Shown piece by piece: positions 56,687 to 64,000 of a DNA stretch of 64,000 bases. A model generated the notes under the pieces. That model made no database searches and was not told the origin of the DNA. It saw only the letters and a program-made list of their open reading frames with translations. Numbering within the stretch: position 1 is the stretch's first letter; each line of letters opens with the position of its first letter. The DNA comes from Verrucomicrobiota bacterium. Its GTDB lineage: Bacteria > Verrucomicrobiota > Verrucomicrobiia > Limisphaerales > UBA9464. A program made the position numbers and the translations under genes. The stretch is taken from contig CANGKZ010000002.1 of assembly GCA_947454705.1 (NCBI GenBank), positions 1-64,000 on the forward strand, read 5' to 3'.

Positions 56687-58132
56687 ATGAACTCGCTTCC
56701 TCCTCCGGTCCTGGATTCGATCCGATCCACCACGCGCCGCCGCTTCCTCCAGAACTGCGGCACGGGCATGGGTGCCCTCGCGCTGGGGTCGTTGCTCAAC
56801 GACCGCCTGTTCGCCTCCGATGCCTCGGCGCCTTTGATCGGCAAGCCGCACTTCGCGCCGAAGGCCAAGAACATCATCTACCTGTTCCAATCGGGCGGAC
56901 CGTCGCACCTCGACCTCTTCGACCCGAAGCCCGAGCTGCAAAAGCGCGACGGACAGCAGGTGCCCGAGGAGCTGGTGAAAAACATCCGCCTCGCCCAGAT
57001 CGGCAAACAGGCGAAGCTCCTGGCGTCGCCGTATAAATTCAAACAGCACGGCAAGTCCGGCATGTGGCTCAGCGAGCTGCTGCCAAATCTTTCGACCATC
57101 GTCGATGACGTTTGTTTTGTTCAGGGCTTCTACTCCGAGGCCTTCAACCACGATCCGGCGACGATTTTCATGAACACCGGCGCGCAGCTCGCCGGACGTC
57201 CTGCGATGGGTTCGTGGTTCAGCTACGGACTTGGCAGCGAGAACAAGGATCTGCCGGCGTATGTGGTGCTCATGACCGGAGTGGGACAGCCGCTCACCAA
57301 CGCATCGTGGGGCAGCGGATTCCTTCCCACCGTGCACCAGGGCGTGACGCTGCGGTCGCAGGGCGATCCGGTGCTGTTCGTCGGGAACCCGCCGGGAATG
57401 GGCTCTGCGCGACGCCGTCAATCCCTCGACACCCTCCGCGACCTGAACCAGGCCCGGTACGACGTGTTGCAGGATCCGGAAATCCAGACCCGCATCTCGG
57501 CCTACGAGCTCGCGTATCGGATGCAGACCAGCGTTCCCGAAGTGATGGACATTTCGAAGGAACCGGCGCGGTTGCAGGAATCCTACGGCACCACGCCGGG
57601 ACGCGCTTCGTTTGCGAACAACTGTCTGCTCGCGCGCCGACTGGTGGAGCGCGGAGTGCGGTTTGTGCAGCTGTATCATCGCGGCTGGGACCACCACGGC
57701 GGTCCGGACGGCAACCTGGTGTTCGATCTCAAGAAGCGCTGCCAGGAAACCGACCAGCCTGCGGTCGCTCTGATCAAGGATTTGAAGGAGCGCGGCCTGC
57801 TGGATTCCACGCTGGTGATCTGGGGCGGCGAGTTTGGTCGCACGCCGATGATGCAGGGCGCATTGAAGCCCGATCAAATTGGCCGCGATCATCATCCGCA
57901 CGGGTACACCGTCTGGATGGCGGGTGGCGGCATCAAACCGGGCATGGTGTACGGACGGACCGACGAATTCGGATTCTACGCCGCGGAGAAGAAAGTCCAC
58001 GTGCACGATCTGCACGCGACGATTCTCCACCTCTTCGGCATCGATCACCTGCGTCTCACCTACCGCTTCCAAGGCCGCGACTTCCGTCTCACCGACGTCC
58101 ACGGCGAACTGGTCAAAGACATCCTGGCCTGA
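56687..58132 (+). CDS. DUF1501 family protein, Tat-exported (second tandem copy)
   Basis: A 481-residue DUF1501 protein with a twin-arginine signal (TTRRRFLQNCGTGMGALALG). It shares the family blocks with the protein at 51984: [80 protein letters not shown] and [33 protein letters not shown]. The end of this gene is partly repeated as a broken fragment at 58840-59123. Confidence 0.92.
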   Translation: MNSLPPPVLDSIRSTTRRRFLQNCGTGMGALALGSLLNDRLFASDASAPLIGKPHFAPKAKNIIYLFQSGGPSHLDLFDPKPELQKRDGQQVPEELVKNIRLAQIGKQAKLLASPYKFKQHGKSGMWLSELLPNLSTIVDDVCFVQGFYSEAFNHDPATIFMNTGAQLAGRPAMGSWFSYGLGSENKDLPAYVVLMTGVGQPLTNASWGSGFLPTVHQGVTLRSQGDPVLFVGNPPGMGSARRRQSLDTLRDLNQARYDVLQDPEIQTRISAYELAYRMQTSVPEVMDISKEPARLQESYGTTPGRASFANNCLLARRLVERGVRFVQLYHRGWDHHGGPDGNLVFDLKKRCQETDQPAVALIKDLKERGLLDSTLVIWGGEFGRTPMMQGALKPDQIGRDHHPHGYTVWMAGGGIKPGMVYGRTDEFGFYAAEKKVHVHDLHATILHLFGIDHLRLTYRFQGRDFRLTDVHGELVKDILA

Positions 58133-58255
58133 CCCGCGTAGCCGCCGAGGGAACGAGGCGGATAACCCGCTTGTGGAGGAAGATCGGAATTGGAATGGGC
58201 TGCGTGAATGAAATACCTCCGGATTCAGCACCAAACGGAAATCCAATTTCGCGCC

Positions 58256-58789
58256 ATGACGCGGGCTCAGTGTGAGGCGTATTTGAAGTGGTTTCTTGGG
58301 GTCATTCCGGAGCGAGTTCAGACCCTCGAAAATCTCGTTCGTCTCGATCCGAGGTATGCGCTGTGGGCGGCGAATCGATCTCCAGAATCACTAACGCCCC
58401 TCGGCGAATGGTTTGCGGCCCATGTAACCGCGCGCCCGATGACGGAGGGTGAAATCGCTTTGCGAACGGCCCAGATTCCAGAGGGAGCCTCAGTCTCCCA
58501 TCAGGAACTATCCGGGGAAACGCTTTCTTACTCGATGGATGTTGGAATCTATCTGTCCCAGGTCCTGGTGCAATTCAGCCCACGACTCCGGTGGACATTC
58601 GAAATGGGAAGGAAATCCTATGTGGATTTTGGGAAGCCGGTTTTGAGCAGTTTCGGTGGGCTACCGCTGAATCCTGTTCATGTCGTTACCATCGCAGCGT
58701 ACGGAATTTCGCGCGGGTCCAAGAACGGTCATGCGATTCGAAATCTTTTCGATGTCTGGTCCTCCAAGACGGAGCGCCATCCGGCGTAG
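58256..58789 (+). CDS. Unrecognised protein between the DUF1501 gene and its broken copy
   Basis: A 177-residue protein I do not recognise. It is neither exported nor membrane-spanning. It is rich in aromatic and hydrophobic residues with a conserved-looking end (MGRKSYVDFGKPVLSSFGG, LNPVHVVTIAAYGISRGSKNGH, LFDVWSS). Base and codon use look more balanced and less GC-rich than the genes around it, which suggests transfer. It sits between an intact DUF1501 gene and a fragment of a second one, so it may have come in with, or caused, the rearrangement. The ATG at 58256 starts a coherent helix (MTRAQCEAYLKWFLG); 58208 is an in-frame alternative. Confidence 0.55.
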   Translation: MTRAQCEAYLKWFLGVIPERVQTLENLVRLDPRYALWAANRSPESLTPLGEWFAAHVTARPMTEGEIALRTAQIPEGASVSHQELSGETLSYSMDVGIYLSQVLVQFSPRLRWTFEMGRKSYVDFGKPVLSSFGGLPLNPVHVVTIAAYGISRGSKNGHAIRNLFDVWSSKTERHPA

Positions 58790-58809
58790 ATGATTTCCGT
58801 GAGAAACCG

Positions 58810-58827
58810 CCGCCTAGAGACAGGCGG
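58810..58827 (+). terminator. Hairpin just after the unrecognised gene
   Basis: CCGCCT at 58810-58815 pairs with AGGCGG at 58822-58827 over a 6-base loop, 20 bases after the stop codon. There is no T-run, so terminator activity is uncertain. Confidence 0.35.
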
Positions 58828-58839
58828 TGAGGAGTAAGT

Positions 58840-59123
58840 CTTGATTCTCGGTGGCGAGTTTGGATGCACGCCAATGATGCAGGGCGCATTGAAGCCCGAT
58901 CAAATTGGCCGCGATCATCATCCGCACGGGTACACCGTCTGGATGGCGGACCGATGAATTCGGATTTTACGCCGCTGAGAAGAAAGTCCACGTGCACGAT
59001 CTCCACGCGACGATTCTGCACCTCTTCGGCATCGACCACCTGCGTCTCACCTACCGCTTCCAGGGCCGCGACTTCCGTCTCACCGACGTCCACGGCGAAC
59101 TGGTCAAAGACATCCTGGCCTAG
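58840..59123 (+). pseudogene. Decayed 3' copy of the upstream DUF1501 gene
   Basis: From about 58840 to 59123 the sequence repeats 57812-58132, ending at the equivalent stop codon. A 35-base deletion after the YTVWMA codons shifts the frame and creates an immediate TGA. The rest aligns with about ten base changes. Nearly all of these are synonymous (GAC/GAT, TTC/TTT, GCG/GCT, CTG/CTC, CTC/CTG, GAT/GAC, CAA/CAG); the exception is FGR to FGC. The copy was therefore under selection for protein function before the deletion broke it. The 5' two-thirds of this second gene is absent. Confidence 0.85.
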
Positions 59124-59135
59124 CACTGACTCTCA

Positions 59136-59159
59136 CCGCAGAGGCGCGGAGGCGCAGAG
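59136..59159 (-). repeat. Inverted copy of a 24-base intergenic phrase
   Basis: On the minus strand reads CTCTGCGCCTCCGCGCCTCT..., matching 204-227 with two mismatches in 24. It begins 12 bases after the broken DUF1501 copy. The surrounding 59124-59474 has no gene and is filled with repeats. Confidence 0.6.
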
Positions 59160-59236
59160 AAGAGAAATCTTTGCGATGGTTTGTGGGAATCGGAGAGACT
59201 CCGTCCCCAAGGCGCACGGGGCGAACGAGTCCGCAG

Positions 59237-59267
59237 GTCTTGGAGTGCGGCAGTCCTCTGCCGCTTT
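59237..59267 (+). repeat. 31-base hairpin repeat, type A
   Basis: GTCTTGGAGT, stem GCGGCAG (59247-59253), loop TCCT, stem CTGCCGC (59258-59264), TTT. This is the clearest copy of the family and pairs perfectly. Confidence 0.75.
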
Positions 59268-59326
59268 GGGTGGGGGCGGGATGCGGGGGCGGGTCGGCGT
59301 TTGTTCCACACCCGGTTCGCGATTTG

Positions 59327-59357
59327 AAAGCGCGAGGGGACTCGCGCACTCCAAGAC
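59327..59357 (-). repeat. 31-base hairpin repeat, type A, inverted
   Basis: Minus strand reads GTCTTGGAGT, stem GCGCGAG, loop TCCC, stem CTCGCGC, TTT. Relative to 59237-59267 both arms of the stem have changed in step. Its outside flank CGCGACAGC is shared with 25267-25297. Confidence 0.75.
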
Positions 59358-59474
59358 GCTGTCGCGCGATTCGGGGCGGCGGTGTGTCCAACGTGCAGGA
59401 CCTTCGCGCTCCGATGGTTTCCCTTCCTGCTTTCCTGTGTTCCAAATTCACCCCTCTCTTCGCCTCAATTCCGA

Positions 59475-61487
59475 TCAGGGAACGGAGTCGCCGAGGAGGT
59501 GCTTGCGCCAGAATTCGACGGTGCTGAAGAACTGGTAGTCCACGTTGCGCTTCTTTTGGAACCCGTGGCCTTCGTCCGACGCTTCCATGTACGCGCAGGT
59601 GCCACCCGCATCCCGCACCGCCTTCACCACCTGCTTCGATTCCGTTACCGGCACCCGCGGATCGTTGCGGCCCTGCACCACCATCAGCGGCACACGAATC
59701 CGATCCGCCTGCGCCGACGGCGAGATCGCCAGCAGGTGCTTGCGCATCGCCGGGTCGCGCTCGTCGCCGTATTCCACCCGGCGCAAATCGCGTCGGTATT
59801 CCTGCGTGCTTTCGAGAAAGGTGACGAAGTTGGAAATGCCCACGATGTCCACGCCGCACTTCACGCGGTCGCTGTAGTGGGTGAGCGTGGCCAGGGTCAT
59901 GTAGCCGCCGTAGCTGCCGCCGGTAACGCCGATTCGCGCTCCGTCGAATTCGGGCTGGGACTTGATCCAGTCGAGAACGGCTCCGATGTCCTTCACGGAA
60001 TCTTCGCGCAGGAATCCGTTGTCGAGGGTGAGGAAGGTCTTCCCGTATCCGGCGGATCCGCGCACGTTCGGATACACGAGTGCGACGCCGAGTTCGTCGA
60101 GGTGGTAGTTGTTCCGACCCTGGAACACGGGGCGCGATTGGGATTCAGGTCCGCCGTGGATGATCACCAGCACGGGACGCTTGCCCGGGAAACGCGCCGG
60201 ATCGGGGCGGTACACCAGGGAGCTGATGGAACGTCCATCGAACGACTTGGTGCGCTCCACCGAGGGAGAACGGAACCGTGCGGCATCGAGTCCGCCGGTT
60301 TCGCTGCGGGTCCATCGGGTGAGGGCGCCGCTCTTGCGGTCAAAGCTGTAGGCATCGCTCGGCGCGTTGGCGTGCGCGAGGGAGAAGCCGAGTTCGGTTC
60401 CGGCTTCGTTCCAACGCAATCCGGTGATCACCCCCAGCGGCAGGCGCGGCTGCGGTCCGGTGGGTTTTCCGGTGGTGGAATCGATCAATCGCAGGACGCT
60501 CGAAGCATCCTCGTTGCTCACCACGGCTACGGTTTTGCCATCGGGCGAGAGTTCGAATCCCTCCACGTCCCACGAGGTTTGCGGGGTGAGAAGGGTTTCG
60601 CGGCCCGACGCGAGATCGCGGCGAATGAGCTGCAGGAATTCCGATCCGCGATCGGAGGTGAACAGCAGGCCTGTACAATCCTTGGTAAAGTGGGGTTCGC
60701 CGTACGCGGCCTTGGTGTCGGAGGCGGGATGAACGGGACGAAGGGTTCCGGTGGCGAGGTCGAGCAGGTGGAGGCTGGCCTCGTTGATGGACACCTGATG
60801 AAGCACGGCGAGCCGTGTGCCATCGGGTGACCAATCGCCCACCGACCATCCGCCGCCCTTCACTTCGAGCACGAGTTTTGCGGAGTTGGGGCGCTGGGGA
60901 TCCATCACCCAGAGGTCGCTGTCGCGGCCGTTGCGCCGGGTGGAGCTGAAGGCGATGCGATCGCCGCCGCGCGAGAAAACGGCGCCGGTGTTGCGTGAGC
61001 GTCCGTCGGTGAGAAGGGTGGTCTTGCCGATGTCGGGTCCGGTGAGATCGAGTCGGTGAAGTTGGAAGAATTCCCCGCCGCCGGTGTCCTGGGAGAAGAC
61101 GGCGTATGCGCCCGTGACGGGTTGGATGTGGGCGTTGACGATGGGTTCGACGGTGAAGGTGAGCTGCTGACGGCTGCCGCCGGGGTGATCGACCCAGTGG
61201 AGCTGCGGGGTTTCACCGAAGCGGGTGGAGATGAGCATCTCGCGCTTCTTGGGATGCCATCCGAGGAATCTCGCGGTTCGAAATTCCAGGTAGCGCCCCG
61301 CGACTTTTACGAGTTCCTGCGGCACCGGGGGAGTGCCGTCGAGGGTCAGCGCTGCGGGAGCGGCCAAGTCGGCGGCGTGCACCAATCCGAAGCTCAGAGC
61401 CATGGTGCAGGCAAGAGCGCGTGAGATGGTGCGGCGCGTGGTGGATGCTGCCTGAGCAGCGGCCGATGGGTTCGGGTTCGAGCTCAC
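59475..61487 (-). CDS. Secreted S9-family peptidase (dipeptidyl/acylaminoacyl-peptidase-like)
   Basis: A 670-residue serine peptidase with a signal sequence (ISRALACTMALSFGLVHAAD), an N-terminal beta-propeller with TolB-like blades (AVFSQDTGGGEFFQLHRLDL, HAN, GDRIAFSSTRRNGRDSDLWVMD) and an alpha/beta-hydrolase domain from about residue 420. The triad is Ser in VTGGSYGGYMTL, Asp in GRNDPRVPV and His in DEGHGF; HGGPESQSRPVFQGR is the oxyanion region. It is unlike the S9 protein at 34070 in its longer propeller, so it has a separate origin. It sits downstream of the barrel gene on the minus strand. Confidence 0.92.
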   Translation of the reverse strand: MSSNPNPSAAAQAASTTRRTISRALACTMALSFGLVHAADLAAPAALTLDGTPPVPQELVKVAGRYLEFRTARFLGWHPKKREMLISTRFGETPQLHWVDHPGGSRQQLTFTVEPIVNAHIQPVTGAYAVFSQDTGGGEFFQLHRLDLTGPDIGKTTLLTDGRSRNTGAVFSRGGDRIAFSSTRRNGRDSDLWVMDPQRPNSAKLVLEVKGGGWSVGDWSPDGTRLAVLHQVSINEASLHLLDLATGTLRPVHPASDTKAAYGEPHFTKDCTGLLFTSDRGSEFLQLIRRDLASGRETLLTPQTSWDVEGFELSPDGKTVAVVSNEDASSVLRLIDSTTGKPTGPQPRLPLGVITGLRWNEAGTELGFSLAHANAPSDAYSFDRKSGALTRWTRSETGGLDAARFRSPSVERTKSFDGRSISSLVYRPDPARFPGKRPVLVIIHGGPESQSRPVFQGRNNYHLDELGVALVYPNVRGSAGYGKTFLTLDNGFLREDSVKDIGAVLDWIKSQPEFDGARIGVTGGSYGGYMTLATLTHYSDRVKCGVDIVGISNFVTFLESTQEYRRDLRRVEYGDERDPAMRKHLLAISPSAQADRIRVPLMVVQGRNDPRVPVTESKQVVKAVRDAGGTCAYMEASDEGHGFQKKRNVDYQFFSTVEFWRKHLLGDSVP

Positions 61488-61538
61488 GCCCGGTCTGCTA
61501 CCAGACCTCGCCGCAAAACCAAAACAGAAAGGCCGCGA

Positions 61539-62852
61539 TCAACGGCCGAACAATCGATCAAACCCGCGCCAGGTGTTCGGATTCAGCCAGCGACCGGCGC
61601 GCTTCAACGGCTTGGTGGTGCTCGATTCCAGGTCGTATTGGAGAATGAGTCCGATGGTGTCGGCCCCGCGATGTTCGCCGCGCAGGGCGTCGATTCCGCG
61701 GGCGTATCCGAGGGTCCAGTGCCAGCTGCTGTCGGGGGAGGTGTAGCTGATGCCCAGTCCGATTCCGCGGTGCCAGTGATTCGGTTCCTTGAGCGGTTCG
61801 AAGTAATCGAGGTTGGCCATGCCTCCGAAGAGCGTGGCGTCCCAGCGGCTGGTGCGGCCGAGCGGAACGGAATACTCGCCATTCAGCAGGACAAAGCGTT
61901 CCGCGCTCAGTTCCTGAAAATAATATCCCGGAATCATCAGCGGGAATTCGGCGCTCATGGGAAGCGCTCCGCCCAGACGGAAGGCGCTGAAGCGATCCGG
62001 GTGCGCGGTGACTCCGCCGGTGATCGACACTTCGGCGTGTTGGCGGTTCTCGAATTCCCAGGCCACGAGGGCGCGTCCCCAGAGGAGATGCGTCTGCGCC
62101 CGGATGTCGCGATCGCCCGCATACCCGTATGCCTGGGAATCGGTGCGGAACTGTCCTTCGTACCACGCGGAGAGTTCCACGGCGCGATGGGGCTGAAGGA
62201 GCGGTTCGCGTCCGCCCCAGCGGATTCCGGCGCGAACGTGGTGTTCCAGTTTGTCATCGGGCAGGACAAAGTTCGCGGCCGTCGCCCCGTCGCGCTGATA
62301 GACCGAGTAACGCATCGTGTTCCTCAGCACGAGCTGCAGCGGGACGTCCCCAAGCCCGGTGTAGTCCTTCTGTCCTGCGGGCAGCGGGTTCAATAATTGG
62401 TACACTGAGAAACTGGCTTCGCCTCCGTGGCCGGTGAAGGACTCCTCCTGCCACCACTTACCGCGACGGATCTCCGAGTAGCTGTCGGCAAACCCTCCGC
62501 CGGCGATGCCCAACCCGAAGTCGGTGTGGGTTCCAAAGGGATCGCGGAAGCCCAGTTCGCTGTCGATGTACGTCGGCGCGATCGCGAGCCGGAGCGTGAG
62601 GTTCGTCCGGATGAAGCCCGGGTGATTGTGATAGTAGAAGGCGTAGCCCGAGATCGGGCTGCGGCCTTGAAGGGGCTGGGTGTACCCAAATTGGATCAGC
62701 TCGCGCGCTTCAGGATCAATCTGCGCCGCGAGGCGTGCGGGAGATGCACCGAGGAGCAGCAACACCAGCGCAATGGCCACCGCGGCGGGGCCGTGGAGGA
62801 GGGCTGCGATGCGCGAGGCGCGGGGGCGATCCAGGAGGGTTCCGACGGACAC
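61539..62852 (-). CDS. Outer-membrane beta-barrel protein, function unknown
   Basis: A 437-residue exported protein: signal peptide (AVAIALVLLLLGASPARLAAQ) then alternating amphipathic strands of a transmembrane barrel, many with aromatic girdles (ISGYAFYYHNHPGFIRTNLTLRLAIAPTYIDSELGF, AVELSAWYEGQFRTDSQAYGY, GIGLGISYTSPDSSWHWTLGYARGID). The last strand ends ILQYDLES and is followed by 25 residues of tail, unlike the terminal Phe of porins. The GTG at 62852, preceded by a GAGG, lies 17 bases after the epimerase stop; an ATG at 62909 would overlap that gene. It is in an operon with the epimerase, so it might take part in glycan export. Confidence 0.7.
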   Translation of the reverse strand: MSVGTLLDRPRASRIAALLHGPAAVAIALVLLLLGASPARLAAQIDPEARELIQFGYTQPLQGRSPISGYAFYYHNHPGFIRTNLTLRLAIAPTYIDSELGFRDPFGTHTDFGLGIAGGGFADSYSEIRRGKWWQEESFTGHGGEASFSVYQLLNPLPAGQKDYTGLGDVPLQLVLRNTMRYSVYQRDGATAANFVLPDDKLEHHVRAGIRWGGREPLLQPHRAVELSAWYEGQFRTDSQAYGYAGDRDIRAQTHLLWGRALVAWEFENRQHAEVSITGGVTAHPDRFSAFRLGGALPMSAEFPLMIPGYYFQELSAERFVLLNGEYSVPLGRTSRWDATLFGGMANLDYFEPLKEPNHWHRGIGLGISYTSPDSSWHWTLGYARGIDALRGEHRGADTIGLILQYDLESSTTKPLKRAGRWLNPNTWRGFDRLFGR

Positions 62853-62869
62853 AGCGCGGAACCTCGCGG

Positions 62870-63844
62870 TTAAGCCGTCGGACGCAAGGGCGAGAACTCG
62901 CGGAACCACCGCACGAATCGGGGGATTCCGTCGGCAATCAAGGTGCCGGGCCGGTAGCCGAGACGTTCGCGGGCCTTGGAAATGTCGGCGCAGGTGAGGG
63001 GAACGTCCCCGGGTTGGGGCGGGCGGCGGTCGAGGATCGCCTTGCGTCCGATCGATTCCTCGAGCAGCGAGATCAGGGCGTCGAGGCGGACCGTTTGCGA
63101 TTCGCCGAGATTGAACACCTCGTATCCAAACTCCCGCTGCGTGCAGGCGATCACGCCCTCGACGATGTCATCGGCGTAGGTGTAGTCGCGTCGTGTGGAG
63201 CCATCGCCGAAGACGGGAATCGGTTTTCCCGAGGCGATCAGGCTGGCGAACTTGTGAATCGCGAGATCGGGTCGCTGCCGCGGGCCGTACACGGTGAAGA
63301 AGCGCAGCATGGCCACGTCGAGCCCGTACACATTGTGGTACGTGTGCCCGAGCGCCTCGCAGGCCAGTTTGCTGGCGGCGTACGGGGAGATGGCGGAAGC
63401 CACCGGATCCAGTTCCGAAAAGGGGACCTTCGAATTCACGCCGTACACCGAGGAGGAGCTGGCGAGGATGAACTTGCGGCAGCCGGCGGCGCGGGCGGAT
63501 TCGAGCAGGTTGACGGTGCCCTCGACATTGACGCGCTGATAGAGGGCGGGCTCGAGCAGGCTGGGTCGCACGCCGGCGCGGGCGGCGAGGTGGATCACCT
63601 GGTCGGGACGGCGTCCGGCGAGGGCGCGGTCGAGCTGGGCGCGGTCTGCGATGTCGGCCTCGATGAATTCAAAGCGCGAGCCTCCGAGTGCGGCCAGGGT
63701 GGCGAGATTGGCGCGCTTGAGGGCGGGGTCGTAGAACGCGTTGAGATCGTCGAGCACCGTTACCTGGTGGCCGTCGCGAAGCAGGCGTTCGCCGACGTGG
63801 GACCCGATGAATCCGGCGCCGCCGGTGAGCAAAAACGAAATCAT
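62870..63844 (-). CDS. NAD-dependent nucleotide-sugar epimerase (UDP-glucuronate 4-epimerase-like)
   Basis: A 324-residue extended SDR. The NAD-binding motif is LLTGGAGFIGSHVGERLL and the active-site pair is YAASK, after SSSSVYGVN. RFFTVYGPRQRPD and GDGSTRRDYTYADDIVEG are diagnostic of the UDP-glucuronate/GalE branch. It supplies a 4-epimerised sugar such as UDP-galacturonate for envelope polysaccharides, in line with the genes at 3-8 kb. Its ATG overlaps the stop of the upstream transglutaminase gene in an ATGA. Confidence 0.9.
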   Translation of the reverse strand: MISFLLTGGAGFIGSHVGERLLRDGHQVTVLDDLNAFYDPALKRANLATLAALGGSRFEFIEADIADRAQLDRALAGRRPDQVIHLAARAGVRPSLLEPALYQRVNVEGTVNLLESARAAGCRKFILASSSSVYGVNSKVPFSELDPVASAISPYAASKLACEALGHTYHNVYGLDVAMLRFFTVYGPRQRPDLAIHKFASLIASGKPIPVFGDGSTRRDYTYADDIVEGVIACTQREFGYEVFNLGESQTVRLDALISLLEESIGRKAILDRRPPQPGDVPLTCADISKARERLGYRPGTLIADGIPRFVRWFREFSPLRPTA

Positions 63845-64000
63845 GACCGGGGCGTTTCCGCGGCTTCCGGGGAGGGACGTTCGGTGGATTCGTGCCGGGT
63901 GACCCGCACCTGCACGCTCAGTGTCTGCGCATGGCTGCCTTGGAAGATTCCCTTCAACGGCGGCACGTCCGCGTAGTCGCGTCCGACGCCGATCTGCACG
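63841..64000 (-). CDS. Transglutaminase-like protein, C-terminal end (partial at window edge)
   Basis: Only the last 53 codons are in the window. They read VQIGVGRDYADVPPLKGIFQG then HAQTLSVQVRVTRHE, the conserved C-terminal end of the secondary transglutaminase-like (COG1305) family, whose catalytic Cys-His-Asp triad would be upstream beyond the edge. The stop codon overlaps the epimerase start by 4 bases. It is 5' partial and the N-terminus cannot be described. Confidence 0.8.
   Translation of the reverse strand, partial: VQIGVGRDYADVPPLKGIFQGSHAQTLSVQVRVTRHESTERPSPEAAETPRS

Noticed and set aside
59237-59357. Possible CRISPR-like pair of repeats
   Set aside because: Two hairpin units in inverted orientation with no regular spacers, leader or cas genes; they are stem-loop repeats.

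Overview
The window is a high-GC chromosomal segment, most likely from a member of the Verrucomicrobiota (I infer the Pedosphaera/Limisphaera side of the phylum, from recall only). The pointers are three two-gene couples of DUF1549/DUF1553 c-type-cytochrome-like proteins with Tat-exported DUF1501 proteins, a PVC-type dehydrogenase beside a ThuA-like protein, a PPC-domain protein, DUF3106, and intergenic DNA made of short repeated hairpin phrases. No rRNA, tRNA, CRISPR array, prophage or transposase gene was seen.

Layout. 0.3-3.1 kb: an Mla/MCE-type lipid-transport operon (permease, ATPase, MCE protein) whose ATPase has lost every catalytic motif. 3.2-8.3 kb: envelope polysaccharide genes (RfbA, WecG/TagA-type glycosyltransferase, initiating sugar transferase, SDR, O-antigen ligase). 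8.4-9.3 kb: LarE. 9.4-16.7 kb: a DUF1549/1553-DUF1501-PPC operon interrupted by a UPF0175/DUF3368 toxin-antitoxin pair. 16.7-18.3 kb: GNAT acetyltransferase and transaldolase on the minus strand. 18.5-21.9 kb: two overlapping paralogous membrane-anchored proteins of unknown function and a LolA-like secreted protein. 21.9-22.2 kb: a non-coding element with 43-bp terminal inverted repeats. 22.2-25.0 kb: a TPR-like gene, P-II protein and DnaA. 25.0-25.4 kb: hairpin repeats. 25.4-33.9 kb (minus): tyrosine recombinase, sialidase-like protein, NatAB-type ABC exporter, a RelE-fold protein, PVC-type dehydrogenase and ThuA. 34-36 kb: S9 peptidase. 36-38.3 kb (minus): ECF sigma factor, probable anti-sigma and DUF3106 protein. 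38.4-47.7 kb (plus): GlnD, coiled-coil protein, pyruvate carboxylase, fatty-acid desaturase. 47.9-48.7 kb (minus): AsmA-like protein behind a bidirectional terminator. 48.8-58.1 kb: two tandem DUF1549/1553-DUF1501 couples. 58.2-59.5 kb: an unrecognised gene, a decayed copy of the DUF1501 3' end, and repeats. 59.5-64 kb (minus): S9 peptidase, outer-membrane barrel, nucleotide-sugar epimerase and the end of a transglutaminase-like gene.

How the genes work together. GlnD (38.4 kb) and the P-II protein (22.8 kb) form the classical nitrogen-sensing pair, with the target tyrosine present in P-II. The polysaccharide genes and the epimerase belong to envelope glycan synthesis. The Mla operon, AsmA-like protein and barrel belong to outer-membrane upkeep. 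The secreted peptidases, sialidase-like protein and DUF1549/DUF1501 couples suggest a heterotroph using complex polymers. The points most worth a second look are the all-motif-degenerate ABC ATPase, the hairpin repeat family with compensatory stem changes, the 43-bp inverted-repeat element, the toxin-antitoxin module inside a conserved gene couple, the duplicated and broken DUF1501 fragment whose changes are almost all synonymous, and the overlapping paralogue pair at 18.5-21.0 kb.
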